Origin: Pseudomonadota bacterium
Lineage (GTDB): Bacteria; Pseudomonadota; Alphaproteobacteria; HIMB59; GCA-002718135
Assembly (NCBI GenBank): GCA_027625355.1
Contig: JAQBWI010000051.1
Coordinates: 1 to 7,254, forward strand
Reading direction: 5' to 3'
Length of the DNA stretch: 7,254 bases
In this document: in pieces, positions 1-6,466 of the stretch
Layout of the letters: each line of letters opens with the position of its first letter
Numbering within the stretch: position 1 is the stretch's first letter
Translations under genes and position numbers: made by a program
The notes under the pieces: model-generated
The model's database searches: none
Seen by the model: the letters and a program-made list of their open reading frames with translations, nothing else
Told to the model about the DNA's origin: nothing

Positions 1-2
1 AA

Positions 3-266
3 GAAGGTATCAGCCAGCATTATAAAAATACAAAATTTCAGAATTCTACGAGTAGTTATTTAGTGCCAGTACTAAACAATCTCCTTAATAGAAAAGTTAT
101 AGATGCAAAAGTGGTGCATAATGCTTTTCATCAACTGGGGGGAAGTTTTGCTCAACGAGAAATTATTTTACTTGGACTTCTGAATCATAATGATCAATCT
201 AATTTACAAAAAACAATAAAAGATATCTTTAATGCTAAAAAAACTAGTGTTGTAAACTATGCATAA
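3..266 (+). CDS. 3' end of an unrecognised protein (partial, 5' end outside window)
   Basis: The reading frame is open from the left edge of the window and gives 87 residues before TAA, so this is the C-terminal part of a longer gene. A GTG at 63 is in frame but has no ribosome binding site, and the open frame in front of it makes it an unlikely start. The fragment looks alpha-helical and soluble, with no membrane segment. Its most distinctive stretch is LGGSFAQREIILLGLL near the end. This faintly resembles the GGSxAQRD motif near the C-terminus of TTC38-like tetratricopeptide proteins, but that is a memory match on a few residues only. Its stop overlaps the start of the lactonase-like gene by 8 nt, so it probably belongs to the same transcript and may serve the same sugar pathway. 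D-apionate oxidoisomerase (ApnO) would be expected here by context, but the tail does not resemble the ApnO C-terminus as I recall it. Function is left open. Confidence 0.75.
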   Translation, partial: EGISQHYKNTKFQNSTSSYLVPVLNNLLNRKVIDAKVVHNAFHQLGGSFAQREIILLGLLNHNDQSNLQKTIKDIFNAKKTSVVNYA

Positions 267-2091
267 TTTTGACTCTTTGGGATATCTACAAAATGAAATA
301 TTTGAAAAATTTACGATTAATAAGTTTTCACTTTTAAGAGATAATCTTTTTTTGAGAAGTATAAAATATAATAATATTGAAATATTAAAGTTAATTTCAT
401 TTTTAGTAAGAGATAAAAATTGGAATAATTATTCCCCTGAAATTATTAAGACTTCATCATATAACAAAGATAAAAAATTACATTTTGAATTTGATTTAAA
501 ATATGGTGATGTTGAACAATTAGAAGTGAAACTTCTTCTTTCAATAGGTGATAATTCTGTAAAATTAATTGCAAATGGTAAATTTTTAACTGATTTTTGG
601 ACTAATCGAATAGGTTTTAATCTTTTATTGCCATTAGATGGTGTTGTTAATCAGCAAGTAATTGTATCAAAAAGTGATCATACAACTGAAACACTAAAAT
701 ATCCCTTAATTATTCAACCCGATCAACCAATGGTTAAATTTAATAATCTTTCATATGAAATGTTTGACTCAATAGCTCTTAACATTAGATTTGATGGTAT
801 TCATTTTGAAATGGAAGATCAACGAAATTGGGGAGATGCGTCTTATAAAATTTATAGTGGGTCTTTACTTGATCCCTTTCCTTATAAAGAACATAAAAAT
901 TCTGCCTTTCATCAGGAAATAGAAATTACTGTGATAGAAAAAAATAATTCACTAGTGACTATATCAAATCAAAACATATTACCGAATAATATTAAAGAAG
1001 AATACACGATGCCAAAAATAGGTATAAAAATTGATAATGAAACTAATGGAATTGATTTAGTAAATGTTGATTTTTTATATCATTTAGTTGATTTTGAGAA
1101 TATTACTGAGAGTAGTAAGCCAAATTTTGATCATCTTCCAATTTATTTAGTTGCACTTATTGATCATTCTAAGAAGGTTGAGGTCATTATAAAAAATATA
1201 AAAGATTACATTGTTGCAAACAAAATAAATGTTAACAAACTTCTTATCTGTCCTAAAATTTATTTAAATAGTTTTCAACCTGCTGGTGAGTGGCCATCAG
1301 TTCCAAAACTAGGAGACTATTACAAAGAGGCTAAAATTCAGTTACCAGATGTTCATATTTTTTCTGGTATGATAACTAATTTTACAGAATTAAATAGAAA
1401 GAAACCAGATGGTGATTTTGATGGAATTAATTTCTCTTTTACTCCAATAGTACATGATGCAAGTGATTATGGTGTATTAGATACACCTAACTCTATAAAA
1501 TTTATTTTACATTCAATTAATAATTTTACTAAAGATACGCCAATACACATTGGCCCCATGACTCTTGGAATGCATTTTAATCCTTATGGAGAAAAACTTG
1601 CTCCTAATATTGACAAAGTAAGATTGAAAATGACTGATATGGATCCAAGACATGATAGCCTATTTAGTTTGAATTGGACTATTGCTGTGTTTTCAGAAAC
1701 TTTATCAAAAAATACTAAATTTATCACCATTGCTTCACTAAAAGGTATTCATGGCATACTCACAGAAAATAATCAGAAGAGACCTTTATTTCATCTGTAT
1801 GAAGTCTTGTTATATTTTAAAAATGCTAAAATTTATAAAATTGAAAAAAAGAATTCAATCTCAGGTGTGAAACTAGTAAGGGAAGAAAAAATGTATTATT
1901 TATTAACAAATAACTCATCAAATCAGACAAGTTATATTTTAGAAAATGAAACTGTTCTTCAGCAAAGTTATCTTAACAAAAATAATTTTGAGCTAGTAAG
2001 TAAATCTCAATTTTCATTTTTAAATTTTGAAGACTCAACAAAGAGTTTATCTTTTGAGCCTTATGAAATAAAATTAATTCAGGTTAGTTAA
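259..2091 (+). CDS. apnL: D-apionate lactonase-like protein (ApnL family)
   Basis: Predicted to hydrolyse D-apionolactone (apionate lactone) to D-apionate in the cytoplasm, the second step of D-apiose catabolism. At 610 aa it has about the usual length of the family, and it has no signal peptide or membrane segment. Stretches matching the family as I know it, in order, are FLVRDKNWNNYSPEI (48-62), TDFWTNRIGF (111-120), FEMEDQRNWGDASYKIY (183-199), a TELNRKKPD segment (376-384), PIVHDASDYGVLDT (396-409), IGPMTLGMHFNPYG (431-444), DPRHDSLFSLNWT (462-474) and KRPLFHLYE (507-515). The N-terminal half looks beta-rich and the middle part barrel-like. I cannot assign catalytic residues. The ATG overlaps the previous stop by 8 nt with no good Shine-Dalgarno, so translation is probably coupled. 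The 3' end shares one base (TAATG) with the dehydrogenase gene. Family assignment is fairly secure; the exact substrate is inferred from family and neighbour. Confidence 0.82.
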   Translation: MHNFDSLGYLQNEIFEKFTINKFSLLRDNLFLRSIKYNNIEILKLISFLVRDKNWNNYSPEIIKTSSYNKDKKLHFEFDLKYGDVEQLEVKLLLSIGDNSVKLIANGKFLTDFWTNRIGFNLLLPLDGVVNQQVIVSKSDHTTETLKYPLIIQPDQPMVKFNNLSYEMFDSIALNIRFDGIHFEMEDQRNWGDASYKIYSGSLLDPFPYKEHKNSAFHQEIEITVIEKNNSLVTISNQNILPNNIKEEYTMPKIGIKIDNETNGIDLVNVDFLYHLVDFENITESSKPNFDHLPIYLVALIDHSKKVEVIIKNIKDYIVANKINVNKLLICPKIYLNSFQPAGEWPSVPKLGDYYKEAKIQLPDVHIFSGMITNFTELNRKKPDGDFDGINFSFTPIVHDASDYGVLDTPNSIKFILHSINNFTKDTPIHIGPMTLGMHFNPYGEKLAPNIDKVRLKMTDMDPRHDSLFSLNWTIAVFSETLSKNTKFITIASLKGIHGILTENNQKRPLFHLYEVLLYFKNAKIYKIEKKNSISGVKLVREEKMYYLLTNNSSNQTSYILENETVLQQSYLNKNNFELVSKSQFSFLNFEDSTKSLSFEPYEIKLIQVS

Positions 2092-3119
2092 TGAAATTAA
2101 AAGGGGCAATAATTGGATGTGGTTTTTTTGCCCATAATCATATGCAGGCTTGGAATGAAATTAAAAATATTGAGATCGTTGCAGTCTGTGATTTAGATAA
2201 GAAAAAAGCTATTTCTTTTTCGAAAAAATTTAAGATAGCACATTATTACACTGATATAAATAAATTATTAGATTTAGAAAATCTCGATTTTGTTGATGTT
2301 GTAACAACAATGGAAACTCATCTTTCAATCGGAAAAATATTATCAAAAAGAAAAGTTGCTACATCAATTCAGAAACCTTTTGCTGAAAACTTACAGGATG
2401 CAAAAAAAATTGTCAGTCTTTACGAGAAGACTAAAACACCTTTAATGGTTCATGAAAACTTTAGATGGCAAACACCATTAATGACACTTAAAAAATTAGA
2501 AAAACAATATCAGTTAAAAAAACCACAATATTCTAAAATCTCTTTTCGACACGCTAATCCAGTGGGCTATACTAATCAAGCCTACCTTTATGATTTAGAG
2601 GAATATTTGATTTTAGATGTAGGCATTCATTTATATGATTTAAGTAGATTTTTTCTAGGGGAAGCAACAAGTGTTTATACCATTAACCAAAATACAAATA
2701 AAAAATTTAAAGGAGAAACGGCATTTACATCACTTGTTCGGCATGAAAATGGCGGCGTTAGTATTATAGATGCTTCAATTTCGTCGATAAAAACTCCTGA
2801 TAGATTTGCACAAACTTTAGTAAATGTAGAATATGAAAATGGCTCAATAGATTTAGATTATGATTATAATATTACTGTTCATAAAAAAGGTTTGAAAAAA
2901 TTGCATAAAGGTAATCCTAGAAAGTTAAAATGGATCTCAAAACCATGGGATCAAATTCAGGAAAGTATCGTTAATACGCACAATCATTTTATTTCATGTC
3001 TTAATATGAAAAGAGTTCATGACACCAGTGGAGCAGATAATATCAAAAGCCTATCTTTGGTTTTTGCATCATATCAGTCAAATAAACATAGAAAGGAAAT
3101 ACAGCTAAATGAAAAATAA
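2091..3119 (+). CDS. apsD: Gfo/Idh/MocA-family oxidoreductase, probable D-apiose dehydrogenase
   Basis: An NAD(P)-dependent sugar dehydrogenase expected to oxidise D-apiose to apionolactone, the substrate of the lactonase encoded just upstream. The N-terminal Rossmann fold (about 1-120) starts with the nucleotide-binding GCGFFAHNHMQAW (9-21). The acidic end of beta-2 is in AVCDLD (31-36). QKP (94-96) replaces the usual EKP and carries catalytic Lys95. HENFRWQ (121-127) opens the C-terminal substrate domain, and DVGIHLYDLSRF (176-187) supplies the D-x-G-x-H pair Asp176/His180 typical of the superfamily. The combination GCGFFA, QKP and HENFRWQ matches D-apiose dehydrogenases as I recall them. 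The length, 342 aa, is normal. The ATG overlaps the lactonase stop by one base, and an 11-nt overlap joins it to the RraA-like gene. Family membership is near certain; apiose specificity rests on resemblance plus the adjacent lactonase, and another branched aldose is possible. Confidence 0.83.
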   Translation: MKLKGAIIGCGFFAHNHMQAWNEIKNIEIVAVCDLDKKKAISFSKKFKIAHYYTDINKLLDLENLDFVDVVTTMETHLSIGKILSKRKVATSIQKPFAENLQDAKKIVSLYEKTKTPLMVHENFRWQTPLMTLKKLEKQYQLKKPQYSKISFRHANPVGYTNQAYLYDLEEYLILDVGIHLYDLSRFFLGEATSVYTINQNTNKKFKGETAFTSLVRHENGGVSIIDASISSIKTPDRFAQTLVNVEYENGSIDLDYDYNITVHKKGLKKLHKGNPRKLKWISKPWDQIQESIVNTHNHFISCLNMKRVHDTSGADNIKSLSLVFASYQSNKHRKEIQLNEK

Positions 3120-3798
3120 TAAATTACTGAAACTGCAGAAATTTGATACCCCAACTATTTGTAATGGACTAGAGTTGTTAGATCCAAAATACAAGATTAA
3201 AGGATATTCAAAAGAAAAGTTTTTCTGTTTAAATCCAAAAATTAAACCGATGGTTGGTTATGCAAAAACAGCAAAAATTAGTTCCCTAAAGCATAATAAA
3301 AAAACTAAAAACTCAATTAGGATTGATTATTATGAGTATGTTAATAAGGGTAATTTTCCTAAAATTTCTGTTATTTATGATCAGCACAAAAATCCTATAG
3401 GATCATTCTGGGGAGAAGTTAATGCCAATATACACAATAAACTTGGATGTCTTGGGGTCGTTACTAATGGTTCGGTTAGAGATCTTGATGTTATACCAAA
3501 AAATTTCCAATTTTTATCAAAGACATTAAGTCCTAGTCATGCAGAAGTTTCGTTAATGGAGTTTGGAACAAAAGTTAATGTGATGGGCATGGAAATCAAT
3601 GATAATGATTTAATTCATGCTGATGTACACGGTGCAGTATCTTTTGATGATACTCTAATAGATGATTTACTTGATGCTATCAAATTTGTTGAAAAGAAAG
3701 AAAAGGTAATCTTAGACTCTTGTAAAACTAATAATTTCACATTTTCAAAATTTAAAAAGGCTTTTTTAAAATCCCAAACCTTAAAATTTCAAAAATAA
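3109..3798 (+). CDS. RraA-family / HMG-aldolase-like protein
   Basis: A 229-aa member of the RraA-like family, which includes RNase E regulator RraA and, more relevant here, class II 4-hydroxy-4-methyl-2-oxoglutarate aldolases/oxaloacetate decarboxylases. It starts with FDTPTICNGLELL (12-24), typical of a metabolic RraA-like subgroup. The metal and substrate motif E/D-x20-R-D is intact: Glu103 in FWGEVNANIH and Arg124-Asp125 in TNGSVRDLD, exactly 20 residues apart. DLIHADVHGAVSF (167-179) is the usual closing segment. The active-site residues suggest an enzyme, not a pure RNase E inhibitor. It is the last gene of the apiose-like cluster, starting 11 nt inside the dehydrogenase, with a possible AAAGGAA ribosome site 10 nt upstream of its ATG. 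I infer that it cleaves or decarboxylates a keto-acid intermediate of the same pathway, such as 3-oxo-isoapionate. That role is not established. The C-terminus is lysine-rich. Confidence 0.85.
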   Translation: MKNNKLLKLQKFDTPTICNGLELLDPKYKIKGYSKEKFFCLNPKIKPMVGYAKTAKISSLKHNKKTKNSIRIDYYEYVNKGNFPKISVIYDQHKNPIGSFWGEVNANIHNKLGCLGVVTNGSVRDLDVIPKNFQFLSKTLSPSHAEVSLMEFGTKVNVMGMEINDNDLIHADVHGAVSFDDTLIDDLLDAIKFVEKKEKVILDSCKTNNFTFSKFKKAFLKSQTLKFQK

Positions 3799-3811
3799 TA
3801 AAAAAGGTTTG
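3775..3811. repeat. 8-bp inverted repeat around the stop codon of the RraA-like gene
   Basis: CAAACCTT (3775-3782) is perfectly complementary to AAGGTTTG (3804-3811), with a 21-nt loop that contains the TAA stop. It could form a weak hairpin at the end of the four-gene transcript. It lacks a following T-run and the loop is long, so it is a poor rho-independent terminator. It could be an mRNA 3'-end stabiliser or chance in AT-rich DNA. Confidence 0.3.
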
Positions 3812-3915
3812 TAAAAATTATCTTGGTTTCTACTCATATCATTTTAATAGTTCTTATTTACAACTATTTATTAAAATACGAATCTCAATAAAAATATTAA
3901 AAAGTGAATTTAATT

Positions 3916-3922
3916 AAGGAGA
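3916..3922 (+). promoter_or_regulatory. Strong Shine-Dalgarno that fixes the start at 3928
   Basis: AAGGAGA lies 5 nt before the ATG at 3928. It is the best ribosome binding site in the window. It rules out the in-frame GTG at 3904, which would place this site inside the coding sequence and has no such site of its own. Confidence 0.75.
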
Positions 3923-3927
3923 TTAAA

Positions 3928-4182
3928 ATGAATTTAAGAACTGTATTTAAAGTCCAATCAATTGTATTATTTTTAAATGCAATAGGCGGGCTATTCCTAA
4001 CAAGTGCTTTTTTAGAAGCCGCAGGTTGGGAAGTAACTGATGATCTTATTACTTTAGGTCAATTTTCAGGGATGACTTTCTTAGTTTTCTCAATTTGGGC
4101 TTGGAGATTTCCAGATGTTGCAAGTGAGTCAATTAAATCTATAGGCATGCTGCATGCAATTGGGGCCTTTTATTTACAATAA
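3928..4182 (+). CDS. Small membrane protein, N-terminal 84 aa of a frameshifted gene
   Basis: An 84-residue hydrophobic protein of unknown function, ending early at TAA (4180-4182). Likely membrane helices are at about 7-25 (FKVQSIVLFLNAIGGLFL) and 46-60 (FSGMTFLVFSIWAW), and a third starts at about 73 (MLHAIGAF) and is cut short. The segment between the first two is acidic and polar (EAAGWEVTDDL). The missing second half is present immediately downstream in another frame, so the intact protein would have about 121 aa and four helices. The style is that of short conserved membrane proteins of unknown function in marine alphaproteobacteria, recalled only generally. The start at 3928 was chosen for its strong AAGGAGA site. 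The 129-bp gap upstream and the terminator downstream make this a single-gene unit. No promoter stood out in the gap. Confidence 0.7.
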   Translation: MNLRTVFKVQSIVLFLNAIGGLFLTSAFLEAAGWEVTDDLITLGQFSGMTFLVFSIWAWRFPDVASESIKSIGMLHAIGAFYLQ

Positions 4183-4292
4183 TAATTGCTTATCATATTA
4201 TGATCGGAGCTGTCGCAGGACCTACGGCTTACGTGAATATTATCTTTACCGCTTTATTTGCTATAGGATTTTATATTTATAGTAGAGATTAA
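4170..4292 (+). pseudogene. Out-of-frame C-terminal half of the small membrane protein
   Basis: Read in the frame containing 4200-4202, this stretch has no stop until TAA at 4290-4292. It gives about 40 residues: a hydrophobic helix (LFTIIIAYHIMIG), a GAVAGPTAYVN turn, and a final helix ending IGFYIYSRD. Joined to the upstream frame it completes a four-helix protein. One extra T in the TTTT run at 4168-4171 would restore a single frame reading GAF-LFTIIIAYH. The G+C-richer codons GCT GTC GCA GGA CCT ACG GCT look coding and recently selected. It has no ribosome site of its own. It is either a sequencing or assembly indel or a recent frameshift mutation. Confidence 0.7.
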
Positions 4293-4307
4293 TATTTTTT
4301 AAATTAC

Positions 4308-4348
4308 ATAAACGCTTTTTTTATAAAGCGTTTATATTAGATTTTTTT
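4308..4348 (+). terminator. Rho-independent terminator
   Basis: A perfect 11-bp stem, ATAAACGCTTT (4308-4318) with AAAGCGTTTAT (4325-4335), closes a 6-nt loop. Seven Ts follow at 4342-4348, six bases after the stem. It lies 15 nt after the end of the broken membrane protein gene and separates it from the uup group. The GC core of the stem is only three pairs, but the perfect length and T-run make it the clearest terminator in the window. Confidence 0.8.
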
Positions 4349-4371
4349 CAAATTTAGTAATAATAGCCTTT

Positions 4372-4485
4372 ATGCAAAAATTTTATAATTTTATTTTTCC
4401 TTCAGGTTCATGGTCTTTAAAAAGAATTATCATTCTATTTTTGATATTAAGCTCAATTGATTTTCTTTTTCTATATTTAAAATAA
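4372..4485 (+). CDS. Membrane microprotein (37 aa) abutting uup
   Basis: A 37-residue ORF beginning MQKFYNFIFPSGSWSLKR, followed by one hydrophobic segment (RIIILFLILSSIDFLFLYL, about 18-36) and a terminal lysine. This is a positive-inside-like layout for a single-pass membrane protein. Its TAA (4483-4485) directly abuts the uup ATG. The uup start has no Shine-Dalgarno of its own, so translation of uup probably depends on ribosomes finishing this ORF, which supports it being real. It has no visible ribosome site either; a leaderless or weakly initiated mRNA is possible. I do not recognise a family. The alternative is that it is a translated leader or chance ORF, since AT-rich DNA readily yields Phe/Leu/Ile-rich ORFs. 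Confidence 0.5.
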   Translation: MQKFYNFIFPSGSWSLKRIIILFLILSSIDFLFLYLK

Positions 4486-6303
4486 ATGCCCAGTGATTTA
4501 ATTTTCTCATTACGAGATGTAGACGTTAGATTTGGTAAAAAGGAAATTTTTAATGGTTTAAATTTAAATATACACCGTGGTGACTTAGTTGCTTTAGTTG
4601 GAAAAAACGGTGTTGGCAAAACAACATTAATGAAAATAGTAATGGGAACTCAAGAATTAGATAACGGTGAACTTTGGAACTTCCCCAATCTTAAAGTTTC
4701 CTACTTTACTCAACATTTTGAATTAGATTATTCTAAATCTGTTGAGGAAGAGATGAGTAAAGTGTTAAAAAATGATGATGAAAAATTTAAAATAGATATT
4801 TATTGTAATAATTTAAATTTAGATAAACACGCAAATATAAAAAATTTATCAGGTGGTCAAAAAAGAAGGATTGCCTTGGCTAAAACTCTCATACCTGATT
4901 CTGACATAATGCTACTTGATGAGCCCACAAACCACTTAGATTTAGAATGTATACAATGGCTTGAACAGCACCTCAAAGGGTTAAATAGAGTAATGCTTTG
5001 TGTCAGTCATGATAGAACATTTTTAAGTAATTTTACAAATAAGGTTTTTTGGTTGGATAGAGGGGATTTACGTATAAGTCCAAATGGTTTCAAAAACTTT
5101 GATGCTTGGTCTGAAGAATTATTAGATCAAGAAGCTCGGGAATTAAAAAATAGAAAACAATTTGTAAATCTAGAGGTGGAGTGGGCCCAAAGAGGAGTTA
5201 AAGCAAGAGTTAAAAGAAATGTAAAGCGACTTGAAAGGGCAAGGCAATTAAAAGAGCAATTGGAAAAAGATGAGTCATCTTATAGACAGGCTATAAAGTC
5301 AGTGAAGCCAATGTTGGTAAAGCCTGCATCTGATAATTCAAAATTTATTGCTGAATTTATTAAAGCCTCTGTTTCATATCCAAATTCAAAAAATAAAATA
5401 TTAAAAGATATATCAGTTAAGATTACTAAAGGTGATCGTATTGGTTTGCTTGGTAAAAATGGAACAGGAAAATCAACTTTTTTGAAAACTTTAGTTGGAG
5501 AGCTTAAAGAAATTAGTGGATCAATTAAATTAAAAAAGAATTTAGAATTCTCCTATTTTGATCAGCTAAGAAACGATTTAAATTCAAATAAATCATTAAA
5601 AGAAATTTTAGTTCCAAATGGAGGAGATTATTTATCAGTCCAAGGAAAAGAAAGGCATGTTTGTAGTTATTTAAAAGATTTTCAATTTGATCCTAAGCGC
5701 GTTAACGACACAATTTTATCGTTATCTGGTGGACAACAAAATAGATTATTATTGTCAAAGGTTTTAGCAAATCCAAAAACAGGACTTATCTTAGATGAGC
5801 CAACAAACGATTTAGATTTAGAAACAATGGACCTTCTCACCGAAATGCTATCTAGTTACAAGGGGACTTTATTAATTGTTTCTCATGACAGAGATTTTTT
5901 AGACCAAACAGTAAATAAAATTTTATCATTTGATGGTGATGGAAAGATTTCAATGTTTTTAGGGGGGTATAGTGATTTTCTGAACCATCAATCTGACAAG
6001 ATTCTTACAAATAAAATTTCAAAGAAAAAAGAAAATATAACTAAAATAAAAAAAATAGAAAAATTATCTTTCAAATTTAAATTTGAATTAGAAAATATCC
6101 CCAATGCAATTAAAATAATGCAAGAAGAAATTTTATCTTTAAAAAATGAATTAAAAGATTCAAATTTATATATTAGTAATAATAATAGATTTGAAGAAGT
6201 TACAGAAAAATTAAGCACTCTCGAAAAAGAACTTGAGAATAAAGAAAATAGATGGTTAGAGTTATTAGAAATGGAAGAGGCGATCAAAAAAGAAAATGAG
6301 TAA
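4486..6303 (+). CDS. uup: ABC-F family ATPase Uup
   Basis: A soluble tandem ABC ATPase of the ABC-F class. Such proteins act on ribosomes or DNA and are not transporters; Uup is linked in E. coli to transposon precise excision and ribosome-associated functions. Domain 1 has Walker A GKNGVGKTT (39-47), Q-loop Gln76, signature LSGGQ (121-125), Walker B IMLLDEP with Glu146 and switch His175. A charged inter-domain linker (about 208-272), rich in Arg/Lys/Glu, is the ABC-F interaction element. Domain 2 has Walker A GKNGTGKST (323-331), LSGGQ (413-417), Walker B LILDEPTNDLD with Glu438 and His467. A C-terminal coiled coil (about 535-600) after a lysine-rich hinge is typical of Uup and separates it from shorter ABC-F members. 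At 605 aa it is full length and all catalytic residues are present. It starts immediately after the microprotein stop and overlaps the next small gene by 8 nt. Confidence 0.93.
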   Translation: MPSDLIFSLRDVDVRFGKKEIFNGLNLNIHRGDLVALVGKNGVGKTTLMKIVMGTQELDNGELWNFPNLKVSYFTQHFELDYSKSVEEEMSKVLKNDDEKFKIDIYCNNLNLDKHANIKNLSGGQKRRIALAKTLIPDSDIMLLDEPTNHLDLECIQWLEQHLKGLNRVMLCVSHDRTFLSNFTNKVFWLDRGDLRISPNGFKNFDAWSEELLDQEARELKNRKQFVNLEVEWAQRGVKARVKRNVKRLERARQLKEQLEKDESSYRQAIKSVKPMLVKPASDNSKFIAEFIKASVSYPNSKNKILKDISVKITKGDRIGLLGKNGTGKSTFLKTLVGELKEISGSIKLKKNLEFSYFDQLRNDLNSNKSLKEILVPNGGDYLSVQGKERHVCSYLKDFQFDPKRVNDTILSLSGGQQNRLLLSKVLANPKTGLILDEPTNDLDLETMDLLTEMLSSYKGTLLIVSHDRDFLDQTVNKILSFDGDGKISMFLGGYSDFLNHQSDKILTNKISKKKENITKIKKIEKLSFKFKFELENIPNAIKIMQEEILSLKNELKDSNLYISNNNRFEEVTEKLSTLEKELENKENRWLELLEMEEAIKKENE

Positions 6304-6466
6304 TAAATCAATAAATTTCATTGGATGGATTCTTTTTATAATATCAGCAATAGGTTTTGTTATTTCAAGTATTGGAAGTTTTTGGGCAATGTTTGGAAGC
6401 CTATTTTTTTTAATTGCCTGTTTAGTTTTTTTAATTCCGTTTTTTAGAAAAGATAATAAAGATTAA
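6296..6466 (+). CDS. Two-helix small membrane protein (56 aa) downstream of uup
   Basis: A 56-residue protein starting MSNKSINFIGW, with two hydrophobic helices at about 7-25 and 31-50 separated by a Gly-Ser-Phe-Trp turn, and a charged tail RKDNKD. The start lies inside the last codons of uup and the two genes share 8 nt (ATGAGTAA), the usual geometry for translational coupling, so it very likely rides on the uup transcript. Its TAA (6464-6466) overlaps the stop of the convergent aldolase gene. I recognise no family or function. A hydrophobic hairpin followed by a basic-acidic tail fits an inner-membrane small protein. It is a good candidate to be missed by length-filtered annotation. Confidence 0.65.
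   Translation: MSNKSINFIGWILFIISAIGFVISSIGSFWAMFGSLFFLIACLVFLIPFFRKDNKD

Noticed and set aside
63..266. Complete 67-aa protein starting with GTG at 63
   Set aside because: The frame is open to the window edge and no Shine-Dalgarno precedes the GTG, so a truncated longer gene is the better reading.
3..266. Assignment of the leading fragment as ApnO (D-apionate oxidoisomerase)
   Set aside because: Context invites it, but the tail does not match the ApnO C-terminus as I recall it and the diagnostic N-terminal Rossmann motif is outside the window.
3904..3927. GTG start at 3904 for the small membrane protein
   Set aside because: It has no ribosome site of its own and would put the strong AAGGAGA site at 3916-3922 inside the gene; the ATG at 3928 is far better.
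3799..3927. Promoter, riboswitch or small RNA in the 129-bp gap
   Set aside because: Apart from the inverted repeat end and the Shine-Dalgarno, I found only AT-rich sequence with weak TTTACA- and TTGGTT-like hexamers at wrong spacing to any -10 box.
4145..4157. Two adjacent GCATGC palindromes
   Set aside because: They lie inside coding sequence, are only 1 nt apart and cannot form a sensible hairpin; probably chance from Cys/Met/His/Ala-type codons.
4165..4182. Programmed -1 ribosomal frameshift
   Set aside because: In-frame codons GCC TTT TAT do not form a slippery heptamer and no strong downstream structure was seen; an indel explains the data more simply.
4383..4619. Minus-strand open frame of 78 codons
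   Set aside because: It spans the microprotein/uup junction antisense to the uup Walker A region and has a Lys/Pro/Phe-rich composition unlike a real protein; it is a shadow of uup.
5988..6311. Minus-strand open frame of 107 codons
   Set aside because: It is antisense to the uup C-terminal coiled coil. Its Ser/Phe/Ile/Leu richness is the complement of Lys/Glu/Asn codons, not a true membrane protein.
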